Program-made: the position numbers and the translations under genes
From: Pezicula radicicola
Taxonomy: Eukaryota; Ascomycota; Leotiomycetes; Helotiales; Dermateaceae
NCBI GenBank assembly: GCA_003008705.1
Contig: PDUO01000005.1
Span: 1,243,997-1,307,996 of the forward strand
Length of the DNA stretch: 64,000 nt
Direction of reading: 5' to 3'
The notes under the pieces: generated by a model
Seen by the model: only the letters and a program-made list of their open reading frames with translations
Told to the model about the DNA's origin: nothing
Database searches by the model: none
Shown here: piece by piece, positions 20,466-32,801 of the stretch
Layout of the letters: each line of letters begins with the position of its first letter
Numbering within the stretch: the first letter of the stretch is position 1

Positions 20466-23400
20466 ATGTTTGAACCAAAGTTCATCACTTTCCAAAGCAT
20501 CCCAAATGGACTGGAGATATCTGGTATCTCTATACTCGTAGACGAGGAAGACTATACGGGCGTGAAAATAGCAGCGCAGTCACTTTCTACAGACTTAGAA
20601 AATGTGACCGGTAAACCATCTTCAGTAAGAACAACCTCCACAGGGAATCTAGGATACACGACAATTATCCTGGGTAGTTTACAAAAATCTTCAAGGATAC
20701 AGAGTCTTGTGGAAGCACGAAAAGTCGATGTCTCTGAGATTGAAAATAAGTGGGAAGCTTTTATAACGTGTGTTGTGGATAACCCGATAGAAGGCATAGG
20801 GAAGGCTCTTGTCCTTATTGGAAGTGATAAGAGAGGTACTATGTTTGCTGCATATACTCTTTGTGAGCAGATTGGTGTTTCACCGTTAGTACACTGATTT
20901 CCAAATTGTGAATAACTAGCTGCTAACGTATATCATAGCTGGTATTGGTGGGCAGATGTACCAATACAAAAGCACGATACAATCTTCGCCCTCCCAATCA
21001 TCACCACACAAGGAGATCCATCTGTGAAATTCCGAGGGATTTTTATTAATGATGAGGCTCCTAGTTTGACAGGTTGGGTTCTTGAGAAATTTGGACCGAA
21101 GTATAATTCCGAGTTTTATAAGCGTGTATATGATCTGCTTTTGAGATTGAAGGTTTGCTTCCAAACAACAGACACAGAGTAAGAACCACCCTGACTTTCT
21201 CTAGGCAAACTTCCTGTGGCCTGCAATGTGGCCAGGTTATCCACAACCTGGAAATAGCTTCTTCGAAGACGATCCACTGAATCCGAAGCTCGCCGATGAC
21301 TATGGAATTGTGATAGGAACTTCACATCACGAGCCTATGCAAAGAGCCATGATTGAGTGGTTCAACACCAACCAGGGAAGCTGGTCATGGATTGAAAATA
21401 AAGAACCGATTCGCAAGTACTTTAGAGAAGGCATTGAGAGAGCGAAAGACTACGAGTCTTACGTCACTCTAGGCATTAGAGGAGACGGAGATCGTGAGAT
21501 GGATGTGGAAAATCCGGAAGAGGTTATAAGAGAGGTTATTTCCAACCAAAGAGAGATTATCAAGGATATTCATGGGGATGAAACCTCCATCCGGCGTAGG
21601 TCATCAGTCGCTGTTTGAAACCATTGCTAATAAAATAGAACTATGGGCACTGTATAAGGAAGTACAGGTATATTATGAGAATGGGTTGCCAATTCCAGAC
21701 GATGTCACATTACTCTTTTCAGACGATAATTTCGGCACCATTCGGCGCTTGCCACATGGAGAAGAGATGATACGGTCTGGCGGTGCAGGAGTTAGTAAGC
21801 CTCACTTTGCTAACTGGGAGTTGCTAATATTTATGTAGCTCTATTATCATCTCGAATATGTCGGCCATCCTAGAAGTTATAAGTGGCTAAACAGTAACAC
21901 ATGTGTAAGTGGATTCTGTCCGGCTTACACAGAAGTCTTTGCTACCCACCATCCAATTATTCTTGGTAACTCAAACTAAGGGTGCAGCGAATAATGACAA
22001 GACGTCTTACCACAATACTAAGATCTCTTTAGGGCAAAATACACCAGCAACTTTCCACAGCTATCGCTCAAAAAGCAAATCAAATATGGGTTGTCAACGT
22101 AGGCGACATAAAACCAATGGAAGTTCCATTGACATATATCATGTCGCTGGCATGGGATGCAAACTGCACTTCTGCAGCAACAGTCCCACAGTTCCTACAG
22201 ACTATGGCAGAAAGAGAGTTTGGTAGCGAATATGCTGTTGAAGTTGCCGAGCTTCTCTATAAACATGATCGACTTGTAGCTTTACGCAAGCACGAGCATA
22301 TAGAGCCTGACACGTTCTCTATTATCAACTATGATGAGGCACAGAACATAGTTGAGGCCTGGCACAAACTATCAGCCAGAGCCCAAGAACTTCATGATCA
22401 GCTTCCTCCAGAATTGCAGCCGGCATTCTTTCAGCTAGTTCTTCATCCCATAAAGGCTTCCTTTATCTACACCAACATTCGTGTTTCGCAAGCATTAAAC
22501 CAACTATATGGACTACAACGCCGCAACACCACAAATAAGATGGCCGAAAAGGTATTAAAGCTGTTTGACGAGGACTTTGATTTGAGTCAAGAATTCCACG
22601 CCATGTTGAGTGGCAAGTGGAACCATATGATGCGGCAACCTCATTTTGGTTATGGAGACACATGGCACGCACCGTCGAGAGACTTGATCACTGGACTGTC
22701 CTACGTGCAGTTGAGACAAGATTCTAATCCCATTGTCGGCCAGATGGGGATTGCCATTGAGGGCTCTGCTGGTGTGAGGCCTGGCAGGACGAACGAGGAA
22801 TCCGATCGTACTCACCCATCTCGAAATGACTTGCTTCCTGGTTTGACGCTTCCGCCAATGAACCGTTATGGCCCTTCGAAACGTTCATTTGACATCTTTG
22901 CTCGGGGAAGCAAGGTAATCAGTTGGTCTGTCGCAACGCAATGCCAATTTCTTTCTCTTTCGGCAACATCTGGGATTTTGCGACATGAAGGAGATGACCA
23001 GCGAATTGAGGTAAGAGTTTATTGGAAAAGTGTCCCCGAAGCCTTCGACGAGAATGTAGTTATCCACGTTCGCTCTACAGACGGAGATTACGAGCAAGTT
23101 CATTTACCACTAGTTGGAAGGAAAGTGCCTGAGGACTTCCATGGGTTTGTCGAGACAGATGGGCATATTTCTATGCACGCAGTACATTTTGATGCAGGTG
23201 CAATAAATCCACTCGATATATATTACGAGCACCTACCATCCATTGGGCGAAATGAAGATGGGGGTGTCCATCTCAAGACCTTCGATGCTATCAAAACACC
23301 ATATCTGCACTACAGTATTTACTGCTTCTCATCTGCGCTAGAAGTAACTGCGACTCTTTATTTTACGACTGTGCTTGACACTAATCCTTCCCAGCCAGCA

Positions 23401-23667
23401 ACGTACGAAGTTGGGCTTGGTGAAAATGGACCTCGGCAATTTTCTCTACTAGAGAAAGAAAACGTTAGTAATCTACCTATAGGCTGGTCCGAGGCTGCTC
23501 AGAACTGTGTATGGGCAAGGACGCACCATGTCAAGACGCATGGCTCAGGTGATTTTGTCCTCGTATATAGGGCGAATGGGAGTGGGATTGTACTGGAGAA
23601 GATTGTGCTGGATTTTGGCGGGGTGCGGCAGAGTTATCTTGGGCCGCCAGAAAGCATGAGAGTCTAG
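20466..23667 (+). CDS. GH115 alpha-glucuronidase, no signal peptide seen
   Basis: Predicted to remove (4-O-methyl-)glucuronic acid from glucuronoxylan or aldouronic acids. Exons 20466-20884, 20939-21152, 21205-21595, 21639-21790, 21839-21904 and 22033-23667 give 958 aa, normal for the family. Markers in order: GSDKRGTMFAAYTL, PWYWWADVP (joined across intron 1), KFRGIFINDEAP, ANFLWPAMWPGYP (joined across intron 2), and YGIVIGTSHHEPM. Later come VTLGIRGDGD, LFSDDNFGTIRRLP, YYHLEYVGHPRSYKW, IWVVNVGDIKPMEVP and FGYGDTWHAP. Introns 1 and 4 use GTTAGT donors. The N-terminus (MFEPKFITFQS) has no hydrophobic leader, so the enzyme may act in the cytosol on imported fragments. A missed upstream exon would change that view. 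Confidence 0.93.
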
Positions 23668-23817
23668 TGAGTTTATGGTACAGTATCTATAAGATAATGC
23701 CATGTTCCTTTGACAGAATGATTAAGCATTATTCCTGACTGACAAGCTATTTTCGTGAGTTGAGACGCGAAGGGATACAGTAATGTTCACCGTACAGTAG
23801 AACGGGGACAAGCCCAC

Positions 23818-24085
23818 TACACCGATATGCACGAATTGTGTTGTCAATTTTTGGCTTATGCGCACTCTTTTCTACTGCAACACTTACAGATCGAAATTCA
23901 AAATCTTTTAATTTTAGGAAATTTTCTATAATACTTTATAGGAAGGAATATAGCTATATAAGAAGCTTTTTTAAATTTGCAGTTAATTTATTATTAAAGA
24001 AATAGTATTCTAGAGAGGTATTACAGCAAAAAAAGAGTACCGCACAGACCAAAAATCAATAACACAATTCGTGCATATCGGTGTA
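23818..24085. mobile_element. TA-flanked MITE with about 37-bp inverted ends
   Basis: The left end CACCGATATGCACGAATTGT (from 23820) is repeated in reverse complement at the right end (to 24083). Identity is near perfect over about 24 bp and continues with a few mismatches to about 37 bp, with weaker similarity beyond. TA flanks both sides, so the element is about 264 bp plus target duplication. The interior is AT-rich and non-coding. This is typical of a non-autonomous Tc1/mariner-type element. It lies between the GH115 stop and the regulator ATG, ending about 180 bp before the latter. Confidence 0.85.
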
Positions 24086-24267
24086 AAGCACCAGAAAGAT
24101 CGTCACGGGCTCACGTAATACGGTACTGTACAAGAATGATGCACCCCAAACTCCCCTATCATACAATAGTTTCTCATATACATCCCCGCCTGAACATCCT
24201 TTGAATGATCTTGTTTTCTCTTCATATTTTCTTATAGCACAGGAGGCGCGACCCTACCGTCTGCACT

Positions 24268-25740
24268 ATGCCAGCCTCAATCTCTGCAACCTCGTCAACC
24301 TCGTCAACCTCGTCAACCTTGTTGTCCCCAGAATACATTGTCTTCCCACTCCCAGGCCATTCCGGTAGCTCTTATTCCGATGCTGGCCTTGACAAAGATG
24401 GGAATCCAATTCGGAAACGACGGAAACACCAAAAATCAAGAGCGGGTTGCGAATCTTGCAAAATCAGGAAGGTCAAGGTAAGCATTACGAAGTAGTTCAT
24501 AGCACCTTCCCACTCTTGCGTATCTGACCTCTCATAGTGTGATGAAACACGGCCTGCATGTAAAAACTGTTTGACACGGGCTTTCAGTTGTCAGTATCCA
24601 GATCTTCAAAGGAAGAAGAACCAGCCTTTACGTCAAACAACCCGACTGCTTCTACCCACTAGCAAAATTAGTAAGAGTCCAACCATTCTCTCTCGAGCAA
24701 GCAAGGAGATCCTCACTCCTGAGGCCGAACTACCAAATATGAATTTGCTGCACCACTTCATCTCATATACTTCTCCAACCCTCCTTTTTGGTCCTCAAAT
24801 CTGGAGAGACGGAGTAATTCCTCTTGCGCTACAGGTCAATCCCCAAACTTCCCACGGAAAGAATCTTCCTACTAACCTCAAGTAGAAGAATGATTTCCTG
24901 CTCCAGGCAGTCTTTCTGATGGCTTCTGCACATCTCCGATGCCTTCAACCCAATAATGGGAAATTACGGGCAACAGAGATTCGACATCTTTGTAACACGA
25001 TGACCGCTTTCCGTACTGCACTCTCTGGGCCCATTAAGGAAGCCCAAGATGCCATGATTGCATGTTCTCTACTTATTCTGCACCACTCATGGGCTGATAC
25101 AGAAGCGTCTGGCCAAGGCGATGATGCTCCTGGTGAAAACCTATTTCCGTTGGCTGCTGGTCTCCGACATATAATCCTCTCTACATGGGAGATACGAGAC
25201 AGAAGCATTCTACACGATGTAATTTGCTTCAAATCTCTGAATCCCTTTCCTAAACGGTACCAAAATGCAAAAAAATCGTCTAATCTAACGCGCTTCTTCG
25301 AGATGTTTATGGATCTAAACAGTCATATTCACATGAAAGCATCTGCCAGACTCGACTACTTGAGAGCATCGGAGCGCCTTAGTACCGTTCTGTCACTTGA
25401 CCTCAGTGAACCGCAAATAGAGTCTAAGTCAAGTAGCATCTACCTGGATGTAGCTCGCTACTTTTTTCTATGGCCAGCCATGTGCCCCGATGGCTTTAGA
25501 GAACTCCTGGAACAGAACTACGAATCGGCTCAATTGATAATGTTATGTTTCTATACAGCCGTTTGCAATATGCTTCCTGTAGAATTCTGGTGGATGAAGC
25601 AGAAGGCAGCTAATATGTGTAGGCACCTGGTGTCGAGAGTCGGGGCTAAGCGCATCGATGATGTGCGTCGAGCTTCGGAGAATTGTGGTCTCTTGGACGT
25701 TTATTCAAGAACTATCGGTTCAACTGCGACACCACTCTGA
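24268..25740 (+). CDS. Zn(II)2Cys6 transcription factor
   Basis: Exons 24268-24477, 24538-24834 and 24907-25740 give 446 aa. The zinc cluster is split by intron 1: CESC at residues 61-64, then CDETRPAC at 71-78, NC at 80-81 and the last Cys at 88, fitting CX2CX6CX6CX2CX6C. Basic residues (RKRRKHQKSRAG) precede it. The N-terminus has a Ser/Thr tract coded by a 9-bp tandem repeat. The long C-terminal part resembles the fungal-specific regulatory domain of this class (AVFLMASAHL, MIACSLLILHHSW). Intron 2 has a GTCAAT donor, the weakest junction of the model. It lies directly downstream of the GH115 gene, so it may regulate the locus; that is inference. Confidence 0.88.
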
Positions 25741-26000
25741 GCTCTCTGTATAAGTATTGATGTTACGTGTAGCGACAGAAAGAACAATAGAGAACTTGCG
25801 CGTAATCTCACATCGATTCGATGCCCTTCTTTCAACAGCTATCCTCGGCGTCTATGCTATTTACCTATATACGTAGAACCAAGATATTTCAACAATAGCC
25901 ATATTATTCTCCTGTGAGTTCAGACTTTGCATGAAGGGAAGATCTACAACTAATTGCTGTTTGACAGTTCACAAATAAGTGTTTTGAGCACGAAGAAGCC
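25741..26000. other. Short intergene
   Basis: AT-rich spacer between the regulator stop and the next start. Nothing specific recognised. Confidence 0.35.
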
Positions 26001-26669
26001 ATGTCGACTTCCCTAGTACCTCGAAATTCAACGTTGAAAGATACAGCAACAAAATTACTCCCCATAATCTTCTTCATACACTTCGTTAGTACAGGAACAG
26101 TTATTCTCATCTATACCTTGGCCTTGCAGAAAGCACTCCCAACGAAATACACCATCGGTGCTGCTATCACCTTTGGCACCATACTCGCTTTGCTCGCTAT
26201 CGCTCATCTCTTACTCTACTGTCGAAGAAGATTTGGAGCTGAGGCTGACGTTGAGGCTGGTTCAACATCTGGTTCTAGCAGCAGTGGTGACTCGTCGTCT
26301 GGGCCATTTAGCAAAGTTCTTTCCTGGCTCAGGCAAGCTCTCAATCAACATGAACAGCAATCAAGGGCCTTTTCCCCAAGGCCGAGGCACAATGAGTGGG
26401 AGGAAGAGGTACAGGATGAGCCAGAGCAACGGCCAACGGAATCGGAGGAGCCTTCACAAGCCCCTCGAACGAGCGGGCACAGCTCAGGTCCATCGTTGGC
26501 TGGAGATTCGGGACCCAGAGGAGCACGGCCAGTAAGACCTGGTAATATGCATCACCAACAACCTCACGATAGTATGCTCGGAATCCAACAAGACTCAATT
26601 CTGCCAATTCGACATCCAACACCAGATCATTATCGTAACAGTTTGTTTGGGTCCCAAAACAGAGGATGA
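26001..26669 (+). CDS. Small membrane protein with acidic/Ser-rich tail
   Basis: A single exon of 222 aa. Two hydrophobic segments are visible (about residues 19-43 and 50-71; IIFFIHFVSTGTVILIYTLA and ITFGTILALLAIAHLLLY), then CRRRFG, a likely cytosolic stop-transfer. The rest is low complexity: a Ser/Gly tract (GSTSGSSSSGDSSSGP), then Glu/Gln/Pro-rich sequence with many charged residues. I do not recognise a family. Coding bias and the two clean helices argue that it is real. The gene lies between the regulator and the sterol-dehydrogenase-like gene with no obvious functional link. Confidence 0.6.
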   Translation: MSTSLVPRNSTLKDTATKLLPIIFFIHFVSTGTVILIYTLALQKALPTKYTIGAAITFGTILALLAIAHLLLYCRRRFGAEADVEAGSTSGSSSSGDSSSGPFSKVLSWLRQALNQHEQQSRAFSPRPRHNEWEEEVQDEPEQRPTESEEPSQAPRTSGHSSGPSLAGDSGPRGARPVRPGNMHHQQPHDSMLGIQQDSILPIRHPTPDHYRNSLFGSQNRG

Positions 26670-27470
26670 GTGGGTCATATGAGCCGAGCTTGATATGCGG
26701 CAGCGTGCCAGGAATGTCGAAGTGGCAGCACTCTATACATAAAAGAAGTAATCGTCTTAATGTGCACTCCCTCGCGTGGGTGTTGGTTGGATTTCGACAT
26801 ATGTTTGATTAGATAATGGGAGGCTGGTTACTTCAAGGATGAGGGGTATGAATCATTTGAAATGAATGAATGGGTTATTAAGTCGTTGTTGGATCTGCAA
26901 GTTGCACTGCATTATTCGCTGCATGGGACAGAAGTTGTTGGATGGGATGCATTGGCCGCATGGAGCATTGCATCTTTACCCGGACTTTGCGACGGAAAGG
27001 AAACGGCGAAGGATGGCTTATGATTGTTTGGATTGTTCTGAAACTTTGCAACAAATAAGACCGGATTTGGAACATTTTGACATCTCAATACAGCCGAGAT
27101 TGTATGGGTAAAAGCATGCGATGCGGCGGTAACGAGTAAGGCGGGATCTTTCGTCTTATCTCTCATAAGCTATGGTTTTCCGGTTTCTGCTTTTCTCCAT
27201 TTCTTGCTGTGCCTGTCTGTGCCACTGCGCCGCTTAGCGACAGTGTTTCACAGGGTATGAGGGTCCCCCAAGTCGCCCCCAAACGGCCTACCTACATACA
27301 GTACATGTTGGAACCCTCCTAACATCCACAGCTATAAACACTAGTGAACCTTCTCTCTTCTCCGCCCCCATTCATGAAGACCAAAAATCAAGCCTTCCCC
27401 CCAATCCCCTCTTTTTTAAATAATATGCCCCATCATAACGTCGTTTCTACTAGACAACGCAGCCGCGACC
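26670..27470. other. Intergenic/promoter region
   Basis: No convincing gene. The last 150 bp before 27471 contain CT-rich tracts and TTTTTTAAATAAT, consistent with a fungal promoter for the dehydrogenase gene. Confidence 0.4.
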
Positions 27471-29120
27471 ATGAGTCTTGACGTAGCTCGTATCCTCATC
27501 ACGGGTGGCTGTGGTCAAATAGGTATAGCAATAGCACAATACTTACAAACGCACCACCCAGACACCAACATCTTTATCCTCGATATAAAAACCCCACCAA
27601 CAACATCACCTCAATACTTAGAAAACATCACCTACTACGCCGGCGACATAACAGACACCTCAACCGTCTCCCGCATCCTCGGTAACATACAACCACAAAT
27701 AGTGTTTCATACGGCCGGCATTGTACCATCCGTAGCTCAACGATTAGGCTTGAATAATGAGGAGGGTTTCATGGGGGTTAATGTTGAGGGTACTAGAAAT
27801 GTGGTGAATGAGTGTAGACGGGTTGGAAGTGTTAGGGCTTTCGTCTACACGAGTTCAGCTGATGTGGTTAAGGGGAGTAGCTGGGTTGATTTGAGAGGTG
27901 TTGATGAGCGGTGGCCTATTCCTGGGAAGTTTGATGGCTTGTATGCCAAATCTAAGGTGATTTGATTCCCTTTTCTTTTTCCTTTTTTTCCCTTTTCTCG
28001 CACTTCGTTTTTGCTTTCCTTTCAATTCTCCGTTCTGAACCTTTTTTTCTTCTTTCGATTTCTGTTCCGTTCTGTTGGTCACATGATTTTATTTATGCTT
28101 TCTTCTGTTTTTCGTTTTGACTTTCGCATGCGAGAGTAAGACGCGACGCTCCTTGCGAAGTTATGTTGGGGGTGTGGAGATGTTGTTGTCTGTCGTTGTG
28201 CTCTCCAACCTGTCTGACTTGGGATGCTGGAAGTCCAGTATACTATTGATGTCAGATCAATTCATCGTTAGGAGACATTCCATATCTCTTCTTCCTCTTT
28301 GCAAAATACCAAATCTTTCAACTCATAACCCCCAACTGAAAGACGCACCAAGTGGCTTTGCCCTCCTAAACTTTCTCTCCTCACCTCCCAACCTAAACCA
28401 AAAAAAAACTAATACACCCACCACCAGGCCATGGCAGAATCCCACGTTCTCTCAACCTCATCCGCCCACTTCCCAACAACAGCCCTCCGAGCTCACGCCG
28501 TCTTCAGCGCGTACGACACCAACATCCTACCTCTATTACTCTCAGCCCCTAGGAACATCCACATGGGATCAGGCAAAAACCTTTATGACTTCACCTACGC
28601 ACCAAACCTAGCACACGCGCACGTCCTAGCAGCGATAAACCTACTAACAATCCAACCAGCCGATGCCACAAACTTTTACTCAGCAGCCGGGAAACCATTC
28701 TTCGTCACGAACGCAGAACCTTGTTATTTCCGGACTTTTATTACTGCGGTTTGGAAAGCCGATGATGCTTTTGAAGGAAATCGAGATTCGGGAAACAGTG
28801 GGTATAGTAGTGGTGGAAGTGTTGGTATTGAGAAACCTATAAAGAAGGGGACTTCGATACCGAAGAATGTTGCGGTTCCATTTATTTGGATGTCGGAGAA
28901 GGTATCTAAGATTTCCGGTAAGAAACCGACGTTGACGACTAAGGAGTTGGGTGATAGTATGGCCGAGAGATTCTTTGATAATACGAGGGCGAAAGAGGTT
29001 TTTGATTATGTGCCTATGGTTAAGTTGGCCGATGCTATTAGGGAGTCTGTTGGTGGGTATAAGAGGATTCAGAAGTTGGGGGGTAGAGCTGGTGATCTTG
29101 GTGGAAACGTGAATGCGTGA
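27471..29120 (+). CDS. 3-beta-HSD/sterol-4-carboxylate dehydrogenase-like SDR
   Basis: Extended SDR related to sterol-4-alpha-carboxylate 3-dehydrogenase (Erg26/NSDHL) and 3-beta-hydroxysteroid dehydrogenases. Exons 27471-27956 and 28428-29120 join in phase to 392 aa. The NAD-binding motif TGGCGQIG is at residues 11-18, followed by FILDI (acidic beta-2 end, NAD-type) and VFHTAGIVPS. Ser/Tyr/Lys catalysis is represented by VYTSSADVV and Tyr158-AKS-Lys162. The second exon has NLYDFTYAPNLAHAHVLAA, a family hallmark, and FFVTNAEPCYFRTF. The intron is 471 nt, about eight times the local norm, yet the joined YAKSK-AMAE sequence is exactly the family pattern. It may be the Erg26 enzyme itself or a paralog. 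Confidence 0.85.
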
Positions 29121-29812
29121 GAGATTAGAAGGTATCCCTATGTAATACAGATGGATAATACATCGTGCTCCTGTGATATTTTCTGTTATACTCCGTAGGC
29201 CTGGGCATGATTCGACAAGCGAGAGACTTCTTTTCGCTGTCTTGCGTTCCATTGCTAAGAACAACAGACCCCTAACTCTTCCAGAACGCAAATTGAAATG
29301 AATTTTCTTACTCGGCCATATATACCAGCGGGAAGTGTGGGGCTAAATCAAAATCCCTCTTCACTCATTCACTGAACTTTGTGAGCAACACTTAGGTGTC
29401 GTCTTGTGATAAGTGACCGAACTACTGGTACATTGTTTATAAATTGCACTTGCTAATTGTGGTAGGGAGTTCTAAGCCATATCTCAAAAGCCTTCTTAAC
29501 ATCATGGCTAAGTCCATTTAGAAAATCGAAAACCACAAGAGAGATAAATTCTTGTCAAGACCTAACTCAGAGCTTGAATTCAGACGTAGCTACGCTTTAG
29601 CGTGCAGATAACCTCCATTACAACCTCTTAACAGACTAAAAAAAAGGGTTTATAACACACTTGTCAAACATAGTGTTCGAGAAGCCAAAAGGAAATGGTA
29701 TATAACAAAGTAAAAGCCTTCGCCTTAACGCCTTCTGCCCCAATAATCTTTACGCCGGAACAACCTAACACCAAGAATATTTTCTCCCAATGAACAAGAC
29801 AATCTTTGCCAT
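29121..29812. other. Intergenic between convergent genes
   Basis: 3' flanks of the dehydrogenase (plus) and the Opi1-like gene (minus). AT-rich from about 29340. Nothing else recognised. Confidence 0.4.
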
Positions 29813-31633
29813 TCAACCCATTTTGACGTCAGGAATTTGTGGGACCTGAGTGCTCATGTCTGAAGCATTTGGTAAGCTCCCGTTCCAGGCGGGAGCCGCC
29901 GGCGCAGATGACTTCTCAGAAGCCTCTTCTGCTTCCTCTCTCTTCTTTCGTCCGAGACGCTCACACCACTCCTCAGCGCTAACGATGGTCCCATCAAGCA
30001 CACCTGAGACTTGAGCCATCATATCTAGTCCTTCCTTAGCAAGGAGCATAACTCGGTTCGCGCCCTCAGTGATCTCTCTGTCTCCCTTCTCGGCTGATCT
30101 TGAATTATTCGCTGAGATCGTGCTCGCCATCTTGAAGCGCTGAGGCAGTGATGTGAGATGCCTCCGAACCAAAACCTTCGCATTATCAGGGAGAGCTCCA
30201 CCTGCATATTTGGAGACAATATCAACAACATCTTTCAAAGTCTTGAGAACATCCCTCTTAAGCTCTGATATCCGTGCATTCAGAGCTGACCTCTCGGCTT
30301 CGCTTCTTACAATCAACTGCCCTCCATGCCCCTCTTTCTCGCCGCCGTTTGGACCTTCAAGTACTCCCGTAGTAGTAGATGTGTCATTGTCATATTGTTC
30401 CAACACTGATTTTAAAGCATTAATAACCTTTCCAATATGCTGATTCGCCCATCTTAGCCAACCAAGACAGAACTTCAAACTCCTTAGACTTTCCTCACTC
30501 ATGGCCACGCTTAACCCACTTGTGGATAACACAAGTCGCGACTGCCATGTGCTGCTCCCTGGACTATTTGATTCATCATTTCGCGTAGGTATTAACGCTT
30601 GCTCGGCCGCTTCATAGCTGGGACTTCGGTGGTCATCATACGCTGGCAAGCTTTCGACTGTCGAGACTTGGCTTTGTCTTCGTTCTCGGTGCTGGAGTTC
30701 CTGTCGGTGAACGGGGTAAGGATCGCGAGAGATATTCCGGTCTGATTCCAGGTCTCCGTCTTCAGTATCAAACCTGCGACGTTTGTTCGATTCCGGTCTC
30801 GATTCAAGGTCTGATGGGGCGTGATGACTTGGTCGGCGAGCACCGAGAAACCAGCGCACTCCACCTTCAACTCCAGTGATACGATTAATCGTCCCAACAG
30901 TATTGACCACTGGAGTGAATCGCCTTTCCACATACTCCGCGCTTGACTTGAAGCGCGGACTATAGTTTTTCGATGCAGAATATGCGGAAAGTGAACCACC
31001 GATGGCTGTCCCAATGAGCGGATGAGAGGTGGTGAGGAGAGAAAGAAGTGGTTCGGGATTTTGTGACGTTTGGTTCCCAGATTGAAATTGGGCTTGGTTG
31101 GAGGTTGGCAGCGTTGTGTGCGACGAAGGGGGAGATGTTATAAAATCTACGAACACATAAAATTATTTTTTAGTCAACCTACGTATAGAGATCCTGTGGA
31201 GATACATACCAGCTCTGAGGTCTCCAAGTGCCTCTGCTGCGAGACGCACATCTGGATCATCTATCGACAATACGCTGCCACCCCGCCGACCATGACTATC
31301 AGGCGTGGGCATGTCAATATCCATTGCGTTTGGGGAGTCCACCATATTCGTCGGTTGGTATGTAGGAGAAAGCTTCGCAGGCCCGGGCTGATAGTAGGCA
31401 GTGAGAGGGTTCGACGAGGGCCAAGTATATTGTGGTTCGGCGGGCTGGTCTAATCGGTGTCGCGGCTGAGGTTCTGCTGTAGGTAGCGGGGGGAGTTTGC
31501 GCTCATGGTGTATCGCTGGTGGGATGTCTGCTGTCGGTACTGAGGGAAGATTGAGAGACTGTGGATCGTGAGATTGAGAATACGACGGGGGTGGCGGCCG
31601 GTCTCGCTCAACAGGCATGTGATTTTGCTCCAT
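29813..31633 (-). CDS. Opi1/CCG-8-like transcriptional regulator
   Basis: Two exons, 31633-31210 and 31146-29813, join to 585 aa. The Opi1-domain core spans the junction: DVRLAAEALGDLRA, then PLLSLLTTSHPLIGTAIGG, YSASKNYSPRFKSSAEYVE, and NTVGTINRITGVEGGVRWFLG. Further on are a bipartite basic stretch (NKRRRFD) and a conserved C-terminal block, RSLKFCLGWLRWANQHIGKVI, with a long helical region. The N-terminus is Pro-rich and disordered. In yeast Opi1 represses phospholipid (INO) genes; in Neurospora the relative CCG-8 is a clock-controlled regulator. Which role applies here is not shown by sequence. Nuclear or ER-membrane-tethered action is expected from the family. Confidence 0.88.
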
Positions 31634-31944
31634 ATTATAGTCGCAAGATGAGATAGATGGATGTTAGAAAAGGATGAGGATGAGGCCGAAGTTGTGTGGG
31701 CGAAAATAATAATGGCCGACACGGGCGCTTGGTCTTATTGAGGCAATGCCAACAATCGCAGGCGTCTCTCGGTCCTTTGGGGGGGACTTCGGGGAGTGGG
31801 TATTTTGCTTGTGACGCTGACTCTACAAGAAGGCCGACCAAATGAATGTACGATACGTATGCGCTCCCGAGTCTGACGCCTGAACTTAGGTGGCGGGGAT
31901 GAAGATTTGGTATCTGATGGTATACAGAGCCTTTTCGTTACATA

Positions 31945-31981
31945 TCGTCGTCGTCGCCGCCGTCGTCGTTGTCGTTGTCGC
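31945..31981. repeat. TCG/GTC trinucleotide microsatellite
   Basis: About twelve near-perfect TCG units with a few CCG and TTG variants. Non-coding, upstream of the Opi1-like gene. Confidence 0.8.
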
Positions 31982-32801
31982 CTGTCTTCTCGTAAGACTT
32001 GAGGAGTTGGGGGAGTGTCGCAAGGCGATATGATATGGGACGAGGAGTGACATGTGCGAGAGGAGGCGTGCCATGTGATCCATCATTTCTCCACGCGCGC
32101 TGGGATCATATGGAGGTCCGAGGCTCTTATAAGGCGTTTTTCATGTTAAGTGGTTATGTAGAACTTGATGCAAATCGGAGAGAAGAGATACACAGTAAGA
32201 TGGTAATTCAGAGGAACATGTCAAGACTTATGTTGCGATAACAAGGTCTCCAATAAAGTCAGCACTGGCACCTAGACCACTTTTTCACCGATATGGAAAG
32301 AAAGTTTCCAAGTTCAGAATAGTTTGGGTTGACGAATAACTGCCCTGCAAGCGGACCGACTGTTCTTGTCAATTCTCCCTACTCCGGTATTTAGGTCTGG
32401 ACATAGAACGACCACCTTACCAATAGAATGACTCGTAGAGTCCCAAATCATTTATTTGTCTCTGTTCAGACAATACCTATATATTATATATATATATATG
32501 TTTGTGTGTATAATGTATGGTCCCTCTGACGCCGTTCTCGCAACAAAGTTGGTAGTAAAACCAAATGCTCGACAGCTCTTATGGTACCTTTGATATCCGT
32601 CTCCGCGCCGCGAAATCGCTAACTTCATCAATTGGAGGCAAAGTAGGAACTGACAGAATGTCAGACCGGTTGTGTCTATATGTTGAGCTGCACTGTCTAA
32701 AAGGGCGCGTGAAGAGAAAAAAAAAAGACAAAGAAAATCGCAGGAAATTTTTGATAAATGGTGCCCGAGCACACTAGTCTTCTTTTGGTGTTAGCCTTGC
32801 G

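Noticed and set aside
21572..21638. Apparent frameshift in the GH115 gene
   Set aside because: A 43-nt GT-AG intron (21596-21638) with a CTAAT-like branch restores the family sequence SIRQLWALYKEV.
31070..31453. Plus-strand ORF across the Opi1-like gene
   Set aside because: Antisense shadow of a clearly conserved coding region.
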